64,000 nucleotides of DNA from Pisaster brevispinus (Eukaryota > Echinodermata > Asteroidea > Forcipulatida > Asteriidae). Both the position numbers and the translations under genes were made by a program. The stretch is taken from positions 6,389,947 to 6,453,946 of the forward strand of contig JAMKCF010000019.1 of assembly GCA_023634235.1 (NCBI GenBank), read 5' to 3'. The number at the start of each line of letters is the position of its first letter. Positions within the stretch are counted from its first letter, which is position 1. Below the pieces are notes generated by a model, which did no database searches, was not told the DNA's origin, and saw only the letters and a program-made list of their open reading frames with translations. Below, in pieces: positions 35,590-46,144 of the stretch.

Positions 35590-35656
35590 GTAATGGTTAT
35601 GTTTTATTTTTATAATTAACTTTCTATCTTAACCATAGAAATAAAGTGAGCTACAA

Positions 35657-35750
35657 ACTTTTCGACTTCAACTTCGACTTCGACTTCGACTTCGACTTCG
35701 ACTTCAACTGCAACTTTGAATTCAGCTTCGATTTCATCTTCATCTTCATT
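35657..35750. repeat. TTCGAC hexanucleotide microsatellite
   Basis: At least five clean TTCGAC units with diverged flanks (ttcaac, ttcgat, ttcatc). It lies in intron 2 just after exon 2. Confidence 0.8.
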
Positions 35751-35773
35751 AAAAACTGCTCATTGCAGCCTAC

Positions 35774-35875
35774 CAGGGCCCAATTTCATGGCTCTGCTTA
35801 CCGTAAGCGCCGATTCTTTGCTTACATCAAGCATATTTCACGGATTAGCAGAGAATTTTGCCTAAAATGATGCGA
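35774..35875. repeat. GGGCCCAATTTCA-type dispersed repeat
   Basis: The sequence gggcccaatttcatggctct followed by gcttaccgtaagc and gcttacatcaagc is a small self-complementary repeat of a type common in marine invertebrate genomes. Only one end is clear. Confidence 0.45.
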
Positions 35876-36308
35876 GACATTCATTTGTTGACGGATTTTA
35901 TTTGGTTAGAAAGTGAATGCCATATAAAGGAGTTGCAAATTCTATAATGGGTCTGAAATAACCCTATGCATACATGTAGTCAGTAGTTCATCATCAGTAA
36001 GCCCATTTATTTTTAGTTTCCTCAACATGAAAAGTTACCTATTTATTTTGTTAAACTATGTATACAATGTGCATATCCCTTTTCAAATTATGTTTGAACA
36101 GGGTTTCTGCAGATCCTTAAAAATGTTAAAAGTCTTAAGTTGTACTATCAAAATTTAAGAACTTAAAAAGCATTAAAAAGTATCAAATTCTGATTCAGTT
36201 ATTTGAGGTCTTAAAAATGGATGAAGCATGAAAAGTAAAGAACTGAATTACGCTGCATGTAAAAAAGTAGCATAAAGTGTGAGTGGGTATAGCTGTTTCT
36301 CCCCTACT

Positions 36309-37160
36309 TTATTGACCTTTTTTGGTCTTAAATTTTGTTAAGGGTGGCTTTAAAAGGGTCTTAAAAAGTCTTGCATTTGACTTTTTATCGTGTGCAGATA
36401 CCCTGTGGAAGATGACACCTAATAATTTAGCACTATGAAGCTGTTGAAGTTGAACATCTAGTATAGAAAATGGAGCCACGGGGGTTTCCTTCTGCCAAAG
36501 TAGATTGGCATAGTTAGACATTTCGAGGGGTTCAGGGAAAGTTTATTTTTACAGCCCACTCATTCAGATTGTTTAAATCATCCTGAATCTTGATAACAAA
36601 ATTGATGTGCCTAGTTTCACTAAGCGTAAGGTTGTCCACACACTTCCAGCATTTACAGAACTAAATACAAGCAAGACAAAAACACTAGACCAAATTTGGT
36701 ACCCCATGAAATGCCATCTGGGAGGGTTTGCAGTCAGAAAAGGTAGTTTTTACTTGATCCTTTGTTAGTTACCACTTAAAAAATTATCAGTCCAACGAAA
36801 AATAGCTGGAGACACAGCCAAATCCAGAAGGTTTTCGATAGCTGTTTAATGATTAACCATGTCAAAGGCTTCAGTAAAATCTGTAAAAACGAGTGACCAA
36901 TATTGCTTGAATAGTGCCAGTAACTAAGTGATGGTAAACATCAACTAAAGCAATGGGTGGTTGATTAATCCTTTCTGGTTACCAAATCGTCTTTTATCAA
37001 TTTGGTGTGGAATTGTCTTCATAACCCATTTACATCAGCTAATTTGGCAAATAATGGGGGAGATGGGCCTTTAAGTTTATCTAATGTGGGGGGATACTGC
37101 TTAGGAATGGGAACAATGTTCACTTGTTTCCACTAAACTGGAACAATGCCCTGGCATTAT
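36309..37160 (-). pseudogene. Heavily decayed LINE reverse transcriptase
   Basis: On the minus strand, scattered across three frames, I see SIFGQ-like and DFTKAFDMVNH-like text (near 36890-36860), KDQVKTTFSDCKPSQMAFHG and VPN, a DNLTLSET stretch at the YADD position, INFVIKIQDDLNNLNEWAV, and PFSILDVQLQQLHSAKLLGV near 36430. These follow RT order. Many stops and frameshifts indicate an old insertion in intron 2. Confidence 0.6.
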
Positions 37161-37625
37161 GAAGTATGGAAATTTAGAGAGTTGTCAGTCTGTGAGAAAC
37201 TAGGCAGGTGATTACATGTCATGAAAGAATTAGGATGGCGAAAAATCCCTGTTAAAACTGCACTGAAAACAAATGCAGACATGTACCCACATTTCTCCCT
37301 GCAGATCAAATAAACAAAATCTGAAATCATTTTCCAAAAAAGTTAACAACGTGAAAACATTCATTATTTAATCAAACTTGTAAAGACAGTGTGATGCAAT
37401 CAGGAGACTTGTAATTGTCGTGGAGTTTCGGATTAGAGGATTCGACCAAAACTTGTAAATTCAGTGGATAGCTGATCGAGCTGCTGCTTCTAAAAGGCGC
37501 TCAATGTACTGTGTAACTTATATCATAAGTTCTTTGACAATGAGGATTAACATATTGCAAGATCCGATGATCCTCAGGGTCATCTCAGAATACAACATTT
37601 TAGTTTAATTAAAAGCAAATGCATA

Positions 37626-37806
37626 CAGAGCAGATGTCTTACCACACGACCATCGAGCTAAAGTTAACATCTATTAAATCAATGCGGGCCTGCTGCTAAA
37701 ACTAGGATTCGAACTGCCTCTAGCCGCCGGGCTAGCTCAGTAGTCTAGTTGTAAGACATCTGCTCTAGCAATTGCAAAGGTAGTGGGTTCGAATTCCACC
37801 CGAGTG
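37626..37806. repeat. Facing pair of tRNA-like SINE heads (second family)
   Basis: On the plus strand 37733-37806 reads GGGCTAGCTCAGTAGTCTAG, then GTGGGTTCGAATTCCACC, A- and B-box-like. On the minus strand 37626-37730 carries the mirror words (TTTAGCTCGATGGTCG, GTAAGACATCTGCTCTG, GGCAGTTCGAATCC). Both share gtaagacatctgctct. The head differs from the family at 18.2-21.6 kb. Neither folds into a clean cloverleaf, so these are SINE heads. Confidence 0.55.
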
Positions 37807-38034
37807 ACTTGCCTGTAATTTTTTTTTCACAGAACTTGGAATTGTAATGAGTATACAGTGCTTAATTACATTGGTGTAAGGGTAAAAAAACCCAAAAAAC
37901 TATTCTTTATTCCCAATGCAAAACTTGCCATCTATTAAATCATGGACCTCATCGCAGCTGCAACAGGTTTTAGGCTTGCAACACATTGCAATCTCCTTTG
38001 ATGTTTTGTAACTTGTCTTCTTTATTTGTTGTAG

Positions 38035-38183
38035 AATATCAATGATTGAGAGTGACAATGAGCGGCTCAGTTATGAAATTCAGTCCATCTTAAAACAACA
38101 TGAGAATCAGATTACAGCAATGCAAGAAGAAGAAATTACACCCAAAGTCAAGATTCCAAGCATGCCTAATAGACTACTGCCAG
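38035..38183 (+). CDS. TSNAXIP1-like protein, third recognised exon
   Basis: The acceptor TTTGTTGTAG is followed by one base that completes the lysine codon split from exon 2, then ISMIESDNERLSYEIQSILK and a charged, proline-containing stretch (TPKVKIPSMPNRLLP). The donor is CAG|GTAAGT in phase 1. The heptad spacing of hydrophobic residues supports a coiled coil. Intron 2 is 2,445 bp; intron 3, which follows, is 22,334 bp. Confidence 0.75.
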
Positions 38184-38494
38184 GTAAGTATTTGTTGATG
38201 GATCACAGGTTAATTTTTGAGATAATTTGATCAGGGTGTTTGTTTATAATTATACGTGTATTTGATAGTCAGAAGTATCTGAGTGGCCTTTTGATCAAAG
38301 CCATTGTTCATAGAGTTCAATTTCAGGGATCATGTTTCATCTTTTGCCACATCCCACTCTGTTTTATAGCTGGAATGGATTTACAGCCCCTTTTTTTGTA
38401 AAACTCCTATAGTTTACATGTACCTGTCCCATCAAGACTTTGGCAAGTGTAGGAGGTTAACTGATTTGCTGGAAAGAGGGTAATTGCCTACTTT

Positions 38495-38690
38495 TTAGTA
38501 GGACTTTTGACCAATGATGAAGCTTTGAGGAATGGTTGTGTGCAGGTCAATGACCAAACAAAGTTGGACCATGGCAACTGGACTCTGACAGAGGAATATT
38601 GTGGGAAGTAACCCCACCGTAGTTTCTTCAGTTTGTACTTTTCGCCTCTGTTGGATATCTGCATCAGGACTGTGCCAGCCCAACTTTCAC
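38495..38690 (-). repeat. Fragment of an unclassified dispersed repeat
   Basis: The minus strand text gatatccaacagaggc followed by caaactgaagaaact recurs on the plus strand at about 59047-59086, with similar neighbours. A 62-codon open frame lies here but the conservation looks like that of a repeat, not of a gene. Confidence 0.4.
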
Positions 38691-40149
38691 ACTTTTACGA
38701 CATGTATACAATAAGGGAGATTACCATGTTAAAGGATCCCTGACATACTCATAAATGTATGCTTCCATATGTTATAGTGCTTGCAAAATACACTCCTACG
38801 TATTTTTTTTTTAATAAACAGTCTAAGCCTGCGAAATGAGTGGTTTTGTGATTCTTTTTCACCTCCCATTGTCCCTCCCCCAATTAAGAGGAATTTGACA
38901 AAAAACACCGCGTCACGTGATCCACACGTGACCCTTGCACGTCACGTCCAGAACACACATCGTTGTTACCATGGACCTCCATGTTGTTTCCAACCGGCAC
39001 GCACAATAAGGAGTCTATTTTTTGTGCTATTTGGGAAAAGTAAAAGTTGTATGTACGTTACTTTTATTAATTGAAATAATGCCAGCAAGGTGTATTGTTG
39101 GACAATGTAGCAACACAATTAAAGATGGTGTGAGCCTGCATAAATTTCCGAAGGATGCTGCATCTAGGAAAGTCTGGACGGCGAGGGTGAAGGTAACTCG
39201 CGCAAAATGGCACGGGCTGTCTGATTCCAGCGTTATTTGTAGCGATCATTTTGACGAGTCGGCGTTCCAAACTGGATTGTATTCACAGTTTGGAATAAGC
39301 AGGCTCCGTCGATAATCAAGAACACATCTGTTGCAGATGGAGCTGAAAAGCCTGAGTGGAAAGGGTTTAAAAAGCGACAACAAAAGCGGGTGAGTAAACA
39401 CTATTTATATACTGGCCTAGTTTCCATTACGTTATGCCAGTTCCCATGTCATCAAAAAGTTTTTGTTCTTTCAATTAATAACCGACTGTTTACATTTGTT
39501 AGTTTCCCATTCTTCACATGTTTAGGGTATTTTTTGTAGCGGGTGCTCCTGAGTGTCTATCTGTCAAAATCGATAAAGGAAAGAGCAATAAAAAGAAAGG
39601 TTTATTCAACCTGGTCATGGTGTAAATTTACTATGTGCTTGGTTTGGGGTCCTTGCTCTACGGTTAGGTTAATTCTGTTTTGTGGATTTTTTTTTAAGAG
39701 ACAGCATTCCTTTTTGATATTAACTATGTTCCCACATGTTTCTCATCATATTCTAGACATTGGACGAACTGTTGGCCACAAGCACATCTTCAGAGGATCA
39801 CCTTCTTAACAAAGGTCTACTTCAGTTTGTTTCTGAATCCCAACCAAAATGAAATTGTTGGTCCTTTTTTTACGATACGCAGGAATTCAAGCGTCAGTTA
39901 TAACAGCTGAAAAGGGCTTATGGGCAAAGCCAACTCAAACGTCCATAGGGATTTTATGTAAACTTCCCAACGACAATGTCCATAAAAAACAGGAGGAAAG
40001 CTCTGGTGAGGACGAAATGGAGATTGACGTCCCCGAAGAGTCTCCAGGTTATCTGCCCGACTCTTCAGGATCATCTACAGATTGCAGCACCCCCAAGAAA
40101 AAATGTAAAAGGCCCACTAAAAGGTACACTTATTGTTTTATACTAACTA

Positions 40150-43100
40150 GTAGTAGTAGTGGTTGCGCCTAGTGGTTGCACTGCACAGGAGCTCCAAAGG
40201 TTTCATTGTTTTATTTTGGACTGCTGCATGCAAGGAAGTTTAATGTTTTGTCATCTTGAAGAAGAAACTTCACTGACAACACAGGACTTTTTCCAACAAC
40301 ATCGGCTCTTTATCTTCAGAGGAATAATTGTGGAAAATACATCTGAGAAATGATATGGTGTTTTTCTACACGGAATACTGTTGTCTGGCTGAGCCGGCAT
40401 TTTTGAACCCATGGCATGCCAAGCTGCAGTAGTGACCATCATTATCCTCTGGACAATGCCACATCTTTCATATTCTAATAAGGAGCTTCTGGAAATAAGG
40501 GATCAATGCTCGAAGTGTAGAGTGCCTCTTAATGTATACCATTCACTAGTGGACAATTGCATTGCAAAGGTGAAGCCCACGAAGAGAGGAGTTCGAGCTT
40601 TATGCAAGCGCCAAAATGCTATCCCTGTTATCCAATCCAGTAGAAGGCAGGCAAGAGTGAATAGTCGTATTTCTGATTTTGGAAACCTGATTCGTATTAA
40701 CCCGATTTCAGAATTTGCAAAACTGTGTACCATAAACTTACAGTCGATCAGAAACAAGACAGCAGCATTTGTGGAATTTGTGATTGATCAGGATTTGGAC
40801 ATTGTGGCACTCAATGAGACATGGTTGAAAGCTGATGATGACGTCATCATTAGAGATGCCACACCAGATGGTTACAAGTTTGTGCATGTTGCCCGTGAAG
40901 AACGTAAGGGCGGAGGTGTTGGACTGTTGTATAAAAGCAACTTCACAACTAAAATTGACACACCTTGTCAATTCTCATCATTCGAGTCCCTTCATGTACA
41001 AGTTACAAGCAACTCTTGTTCTTTTAGACTTGTTATCATTTATCGTTCTGGTAATGACAAGGAAGGTCGCCGGTTGCCGTTTAATGTATTTGTGGATGAG
41101 TTTGGCTCGCTGATGGACCATTATCTTCTTTATCCTTCCAAAATCCTAATAACTGGTGATTTCAATATATGGATGGATGAGCCAGCCGATACGAATGCGC
41201 ATATTTTCGACAGTCTTCTGGCTGCTTACAACATGACTCAACATGTCACCAGTGCCACTCATCGCATTGGTCACATTTTAGATTTGTTCATAACACGAGA
41301 TGGCGAACCAATCATATCAAGTGTATCAGTTGACCCTGGACTGTCCGACCACAACGCAATCACATGCAGATTGGCTTTACAAAAACCAAAGTCTGTGAGA
41401 AAGATCGTTTCTACGCGTAATTGGAAGGGGTTGGACAGAGATCTATTCCGATTTGGTGCTTATGAAGCCTTGTCATCAATCGATGTAGAGAACAACCACC
41501 TTTCCAGATCAGTGGATGAATATGAGTCTTCACTACAAAATCTCATCGACCAACTTGCACCTTTTTTGCCATGGTGCAACAATGAAATTCGTGCTGCTAA
41601 ACAAGCTAAGCGAAGGTTGGAGAGAAAATGGAGAAGATCGGTTGCAGATCGACAACTGTTTCAGAAGCAATGTCAAGTTGTAATCACTCTCATCAGGAAA
41701 GCTAAAAGGGAGTTTTACTCTGCAGCTGTCCTAGGCTGCTCAACTGACATAAAAGCATTGTTCATCATCATTGGCAAACTTCTTCACAGGGTTGGTGATC
41801 CTGCATTGCCTAGCTTCACGTCAGAACGAGATCTAGCCGACAGGTTCTCTGAACATTTCTTGAGTAAAGTCACCAGAATACGTGATGACCTAGGACATCA
41901 CATGACACAGAGTTCCAGGAATGAAGAGGTATCAAGTTCACCAGAGGACCTACATCTCTCCTCGTTTGAGCCGGCTTCAATTGATGAGGTGAAGAAAATC
42001 ATCATGCACTCACCTGCTAAGTCATGTAGTCAAGATCCTTTGCCAACTTGGCTGATCAAGGAGCATTTAGACATATTTGCGCCGTTTATCACAAGGCTGG
42101 TGAACAGGTCGCTCGAAAGAGGTGTTTTTCCGGGCAATCTCAAGCATTCAACGGTCAAACCGCTGCTGAAAAAATCTGATCTCGACAAAGAAGTTCTTGG
42201 AAGTTACAGACCTGTGGCAAACCTGAAGTATCTGGGGAAGGTAGTTGAGCGAGTTGTGGCCTCACGTATTCTTGGATCCATTAGTGCTAGACAGCTACAA
42301 GATCCCCGTCAGTCAGCATACAGGAAGAATCACAGCGTTGAATCGGCAGTGTTACGTGTTTGTAATGATGTGCTTCAAGCTATGGATCGGGGTATGCTGA
42401 CGGGTCTTGTTCTTCTAGATCTAAGTTCTGCATTTGATACTGTCGATCATAAGATGATGTTGCAGAGATTGATTGATCTTGGCATTGGGGGATCTGTCAT
42501 TGATTGGTGCAAATCAAATCTCCATGGCCGGACCCAATCAGTGCAAGTTGGAACCGTTTCATCGAAACCAGTATCCATGGACTTTTCTGTTCCGCAAGGC
42601 TCCGTGCTAGGCCCACAGTTTTTCTCCTTATACATACTTCCGATCAAGGACATCATCACTAGACATAACCTCATGTACCAATTGTATGCAGATGACATAC
42701 AACTGTATGTATCCTGCTTGCCCAATCAAGCTGACATTAACACCATTGTAGCTCGGCTTGAGGCATGTGTAGCTGAGATCATGGTCTGGATGAATGAGAA
42801 CTACCTGAAGCTGAATGAAAATAAGACCGAATTCATCATGTTTGGGTCTGTGCAACAGAGAAAGAAAGTTACCATCCCTGATCTTAAAGTTGCTGATTCT
42901 CAGATACGTCCTGCTGACAAGGTACGTGATCTAGGCCTCATGCTTGATGCCAGCATGACTATGGAGCCCCAAATCTCAAACTGTATCAGAACTTCAGTCT
43001 ACCATCTTCGAAACATTCGTAGGATCAGAGATTACCTGCACCCACAGGCAACTAAACAACTCATGCATGCCTTCATCACGTCCCGCTTAGACCTATATAA

Positions 43101-43650
43101 TTCAACATTGTATGGGCTCCCTCAAAAACAGATTACCAGACTGCAGAAAATACAAAATACAGCAGCTCGTCTCATTTCTGGTTCCCGGTCTTCATCTCAT
43201 ATCACACCGATTTTGAAGCAACTACACTGGCTCCCCGTCAATCAACGACTCGACTACAAACTCTCCATGATCACCTACAAAGCACTTAACGGTCAAGCTC
43301 CAACCTACATATCTGAGCTGCTGCAAAAATATATACCTGGACGCTCTGGTCTTCGCTCTTCTGTCACTCATAACAGGCTCTCTGAGACCAGATCGAGACG
43401 GTCGTGGGGAGACAGGTCATTCTGCGTGGCTGCTCCACGACTTTGGAACACTCTCCCAAGAGATCTTTGTACATCTACATCCCTTCAGTGCTTCAAGTCC
43501 AGTTTAAAGACACATTTGTTCAAATGTTCTTTCTAAATCAATTTCAAGTTTTCTGTTAAATGTTACCATTCATTTTCTCTTTGGGCGCCTTGGGTGTCTT
43601 TATTGACAGATATGTGCGCGGTATAAATGTATAATTATTATTAATTATTA
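40150..43650 (+). mobile_element. Nearly full-length CR1/L2-like LINE inside the transposase intron
   Basis: The intron between transposase exons 2 and 3 (40124-43755) is filled by this LINE. The 3' UTR carries gggcgccttgggtgtc and gcgcggtataaatgta followed by ATTATTATTAATT, like the LINE tail at 26.9 kb. The 5' boundary is not defined; about 260 bases before the ORF may be its 5' UTR. The intron splice sites outside it are intact, so splicing of the host exons could still occur. Confidence 0.8.
40411..43536 (+). CDS. LINE ORF2: endonuclease and reverse transcriptase, intact
   Basis: One uninterrupted frame of 1041 codons. After an N-terminal stretch with SYSNKELLEIRDQCSKCR, an apurinic-type endonuclease carries INLQSIRNK, ALNETWLK, VIIYRSGND, ILITGDFNIWMD and GLSDHNAI, the expected Asn, Glu, Tyr/Arg, Asp-Asn and Asp-His positions. 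The RT carries YRPVANLKYLGKVVERV, LVLLDLSSAFDTVDH, FSVPQGSVLGPQFF and LYADDIQLYVS with both catalytic aspartates. The C-terminal part has LHWLPVNQRLDYK and a final LWNTLPRDL and FKSSLKTHLF. The protein nicks target DNA and copies LINE RNA at the nick. Size and motif order fit the CR1/L2 group. The start is the first ATG of the open frame; a start further upstream is excluded by stops. Confidence 0.9.
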   Translation: MACQAAVVTIIILWTMPHLSYSNKELLEIRDQCSKCRVPLNVYHSLVDNCIAKVKPTKRGVRALCKRQNAIPVIQSSRRQARVNSRISDFGNLIRINPISEFAKLCTINLQSIRNKTAAFVEFVIDQDLDIVALNETWLKADDDVIIRDATPDGYKFVHVAREERKGGGVGLLYKSNFTTKIDTPCQFSSFESLHVQVTSNSCSFRLVIIYRSGNDKEGRRLPFNVFVDEFGSLMDHYLLYPSKILITGDFNIWMDEPADTNAHIFDSLLAAYNMTQHVTSATHRIGHILDLFITRDGEPIISSVSVDPGLSDHNAITCRLALQKPKSVRKIVSTRNWKGLDRDLFRFGAYEALSSIDVENNHLSRSVDEYESSLQNLIDQLAPFLPWCNNEIRAAKQAKRRLERKWRRSVADRQLFQKQCQVVITLIRKAKREFYSAAVLGCSTDIKALFIIIGKLLHRVGDPALPSFTSERDLADRFSEHFLSKVTRIRDDLGHHMTQSSRNEEVSSSPEDLHLSSFEPASIDEVKKIIMHSPAKSCSQDPLPTWLIKEHLDIFAPFITRLVNRSLERGVFPGNLKHSTVKPLLKKSDLDKEVLGSYRPVANLKYLGKVVERVVASRILGSISARQLQDPRQSAYRKNHSVESAVLRVCNDVLQAMDRGMLTGLVLLDLSSAFDTVDHKMMLQRLIDLGIGGSVIDWCKSNLHGRTQSVQVGTVSSKPVSMDFSVPQGSVLGPQFFSLYILPIKDIITRHNLMYQLYADDIQLYVSCLPNQADINTIVARLEACVAEIMVWMNENYLKLNENKTEFIMFGSVQQRKKVTIPDLKVADSQIRPADKVRDLGLMLDASMTMEPQISNCIRTSVYHLRNIRRIRDYLHPQATKQLMHAFITSRLDLYNSTLYGLPQKQITRLQKIQNTAARLISGSRSSSHITPILKQLHWLPVNQRLDYKLSMITYKALNGQAPTYISELLQKYIPGRSGLRSSVTHNRLSETRSRRSWGDRSFCVAAPRLWNTLPRDLCTSTSLQCFKSSLKTHLFKCSF

Positions 43651-46144
43651 ACTTGTTTTAATAGTTTTCGTAAAAGTGGTCTTTATAATGAAAAATTAAC
43701 ACAACTAAACATTATGATTTAAATGTGATATTCGTGTGTTTTTTATTTTTTGTAGGAAGCAAGTACTCAGTCCCCACACCATTGTAGATAACACACCCAG
43801 CAAGTCTGTTCCTCCACAAGATGAGAGAAAGTACATCATCTTTGAGTCTCAACTTCTCAAGCTATTTTCAACTTGCAGTAGTTGTGGGTCGAGTGTTGTG
43901 CAAGTCTCCAAAAAGGAAAGCGGCACCCTTTTAACCATGTGGATTGAGTGTGGGAGCTGCAGCCATGGAGGGAAGAAATGGGACAGCCAACCATTTCTTG
44001 GCAGTATTCCAGCTGGCAATGTATTGTTGTCTGCCGCAACATTGTTCTTGGGAGGAAGTTGCTCATCAACCCTTCAAATGTTGGAGCACTTGAACGTGGC
44101 ATCTATAAGCGAGCGCACATTTTATAGACATCAGACTCGTTTTCTGCAGCCAGCCATAGAGAAAGAGTGGAAGATACACCACAAGCACATCAAAGAGCAA
44201 TTGTTGGATGAGGGAAAACCTCTTATAATTGGTGGGGATGGTCGTGCAGATAGCCCTGGACACTCGGCGAAGTTTGGAACTTACACAGCAATAGACCTTG
44301 TTAGCAACAAGATAGTTGATATTCAATTAGTGCAGGTAATTGTTCACTTGAGCTTAGCTCTTGCTATTTCTATTTTTCATATTTCGTGTCTATTTGGGGG
44401 CTCTTTTCATTATAGTTCTTGCATTTTCAATAAGGTGTATGAAAACAAATAAATACTTTATTTTTGTTTTAAAATCCTCTCAGAGTAACGAGGTAAAGGG
44501 CTTGTATCACATGGAGTTGGAAGGATACAAGAGGATGGCAAAGTACATCAAGAAATCAGGACTCACGATAGGAAAACTTGTAACTGATAGGCACCGGCAG
44601 CTAGCCAAGCATGTACGGGAGAAGTTGCCGGAAATATCACATATGTATGATGTCTGGCATGTAGCCAAATGTAAGTTGGTGTTGTCCCTCTTGCGTTTTT
44701 GTATTTATTTTTTGTTAAATATATATTTCAAGTATTTTTTGTCATTTTAAATCATTTAAAATTTCAGTTTCTCTTGTGGTTTATGTTTTTGTGTCTACTG
44801 ACTTCCACTTCAATTACAGGGAAGTATTATTATTATATATATTTTTTTTAAATATTAATTAAATCTTTTAATCTCCAGCGGTTAAGAAGAAGATAAAGGC
44901 CTTGTCCAAGAAAAAGGGGCTCAAAGAAGTGAAGAAATGGGAGCGTAGTATAAACAACCACGTCTATTGGGTGGCGGCGTCTACTACTGATGAAGAGGAG
45001 GAGATGAGGGTGCAGAAATGGATCTTCATGGGAAACCACATCCAAGGAGTCCATGACGGCCACTCTGAGATTTTTCCAAGATGTCTCCATGGTGACTTAC
45101 AGAAACTCGAGGATTACACACAGAAATGCAAAGAGTGGCTCAAGTCCGGTAATAAAAAATAAAAAAAATTATTAAAACAAAATTTGGTTCATGCTGCAGT
45201 TAAAAAGAAAAGAAAAAATATGAATTTCTGGATAGAAAAAACAATAAAAAACATACGGTGAGTTAAAAATATTATTTCATCCCTGGTTTCAAAGGCAGTA
45301 CATGTATTAGGAAGCAGCATGCTACATCTGCATCAAACAATGAATGTGAACTATAAAAGTAACTCTTTCCGCTTTCTTTTGCTAAAGGTACCGAGCCATG
45401 TGTCAAGTTGAAGGAAATAATAACCAACACAATGCTGCTTAAAGACATCAAAAAGATGTCGTCCAGTGTCCAAACATCTTCCCTTGAATCATTTCACAGT
45501 GTGATTAACCACTTCGCACCCAAGTTAAAGGCATACTCTTACTATGGAATGATCAGCAGGTAGGTGATGTTTGTTTAAGATAAAAAACATATTTAGGCAT
45601 TTGCTTACATTTATTAGAATTATTTTGCCCCACCTAAAAAAGTTTCCTGGCAAAATTATATCGAAATAGTTTGCTTTTATGTAAATATAGAATCAATAAT
45701 TACTTTTAAAGCAATGGTAAAACTTCATCAGGGATTCAGTTTGGTATTGTTTGTAAAGCAACTAAAATAATTTATGTTACTTATGTCTGATTTTGTTTTC
45801 TATTTTAAGGATTCATCTTGCTGCACTTCATTACAATATCAATGCAGAAAGGAAGCAGGCCATCTCACGCATGGGGAAGAAGAAGTTTGCCTTAAGCAAA
45901 CCCAAGTACAAGGAAGGTGCAGCAACAGTTAAGCCAAAGAAGGAACCAATGATGTTCAGTAAGTTTTTTCTACATAAATAGAGGGTAACTTGCTCATTTA
46001 AAAAAAAAAAAAACAGAAACAAATTTTATTTATATGCATAGGCAGTTTTATTCATGTCAAACATTTTGTTTACTTTTGAACAGCATACATTGCCCCACTG
46101 ATGATCAGAGTAGTGCAGTGCAGCACAAAAAATCCACTGTAAAC

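Larger units (their letters stand above)
39079..46142 (+). pseudogene. THAP-domain DDE transposase (Kolobok-like), eight exons, two frameshifts
   Basis: Exons with matching phases: 39079-39389, 39757-40123, 43756-44335, 44484-44670, 44879-45148, 45388-45559, 45810-45958, 46084-46142. Exon 1 encodes a THAP zinc finger (MPARCIVGQC, then SSVICSDHFDESAF) whose QAPSIIK end is in another frame, so one frameshift lies near 39290; a second lies near 39847. Exon 3 carries two CxxC pairs (CSSCGS, CGSCSHG) and GGDGRADSPGHSAKFG with a candidate first catalytic Asp. Exon 4 has LVTDRHRQLAKHVRE and HMYDVWHVAK (second Asp). Exon 6 has SSLESFHSVINHF (candidate Glu). Exons 3-8 show no breaks. THAP fingers bind transposon ends; the Kolobok assignment rests on THAP plus this DDE pattern plus flanking TTAA. 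The gene lies in host intron 3. Confidence 0.75.
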
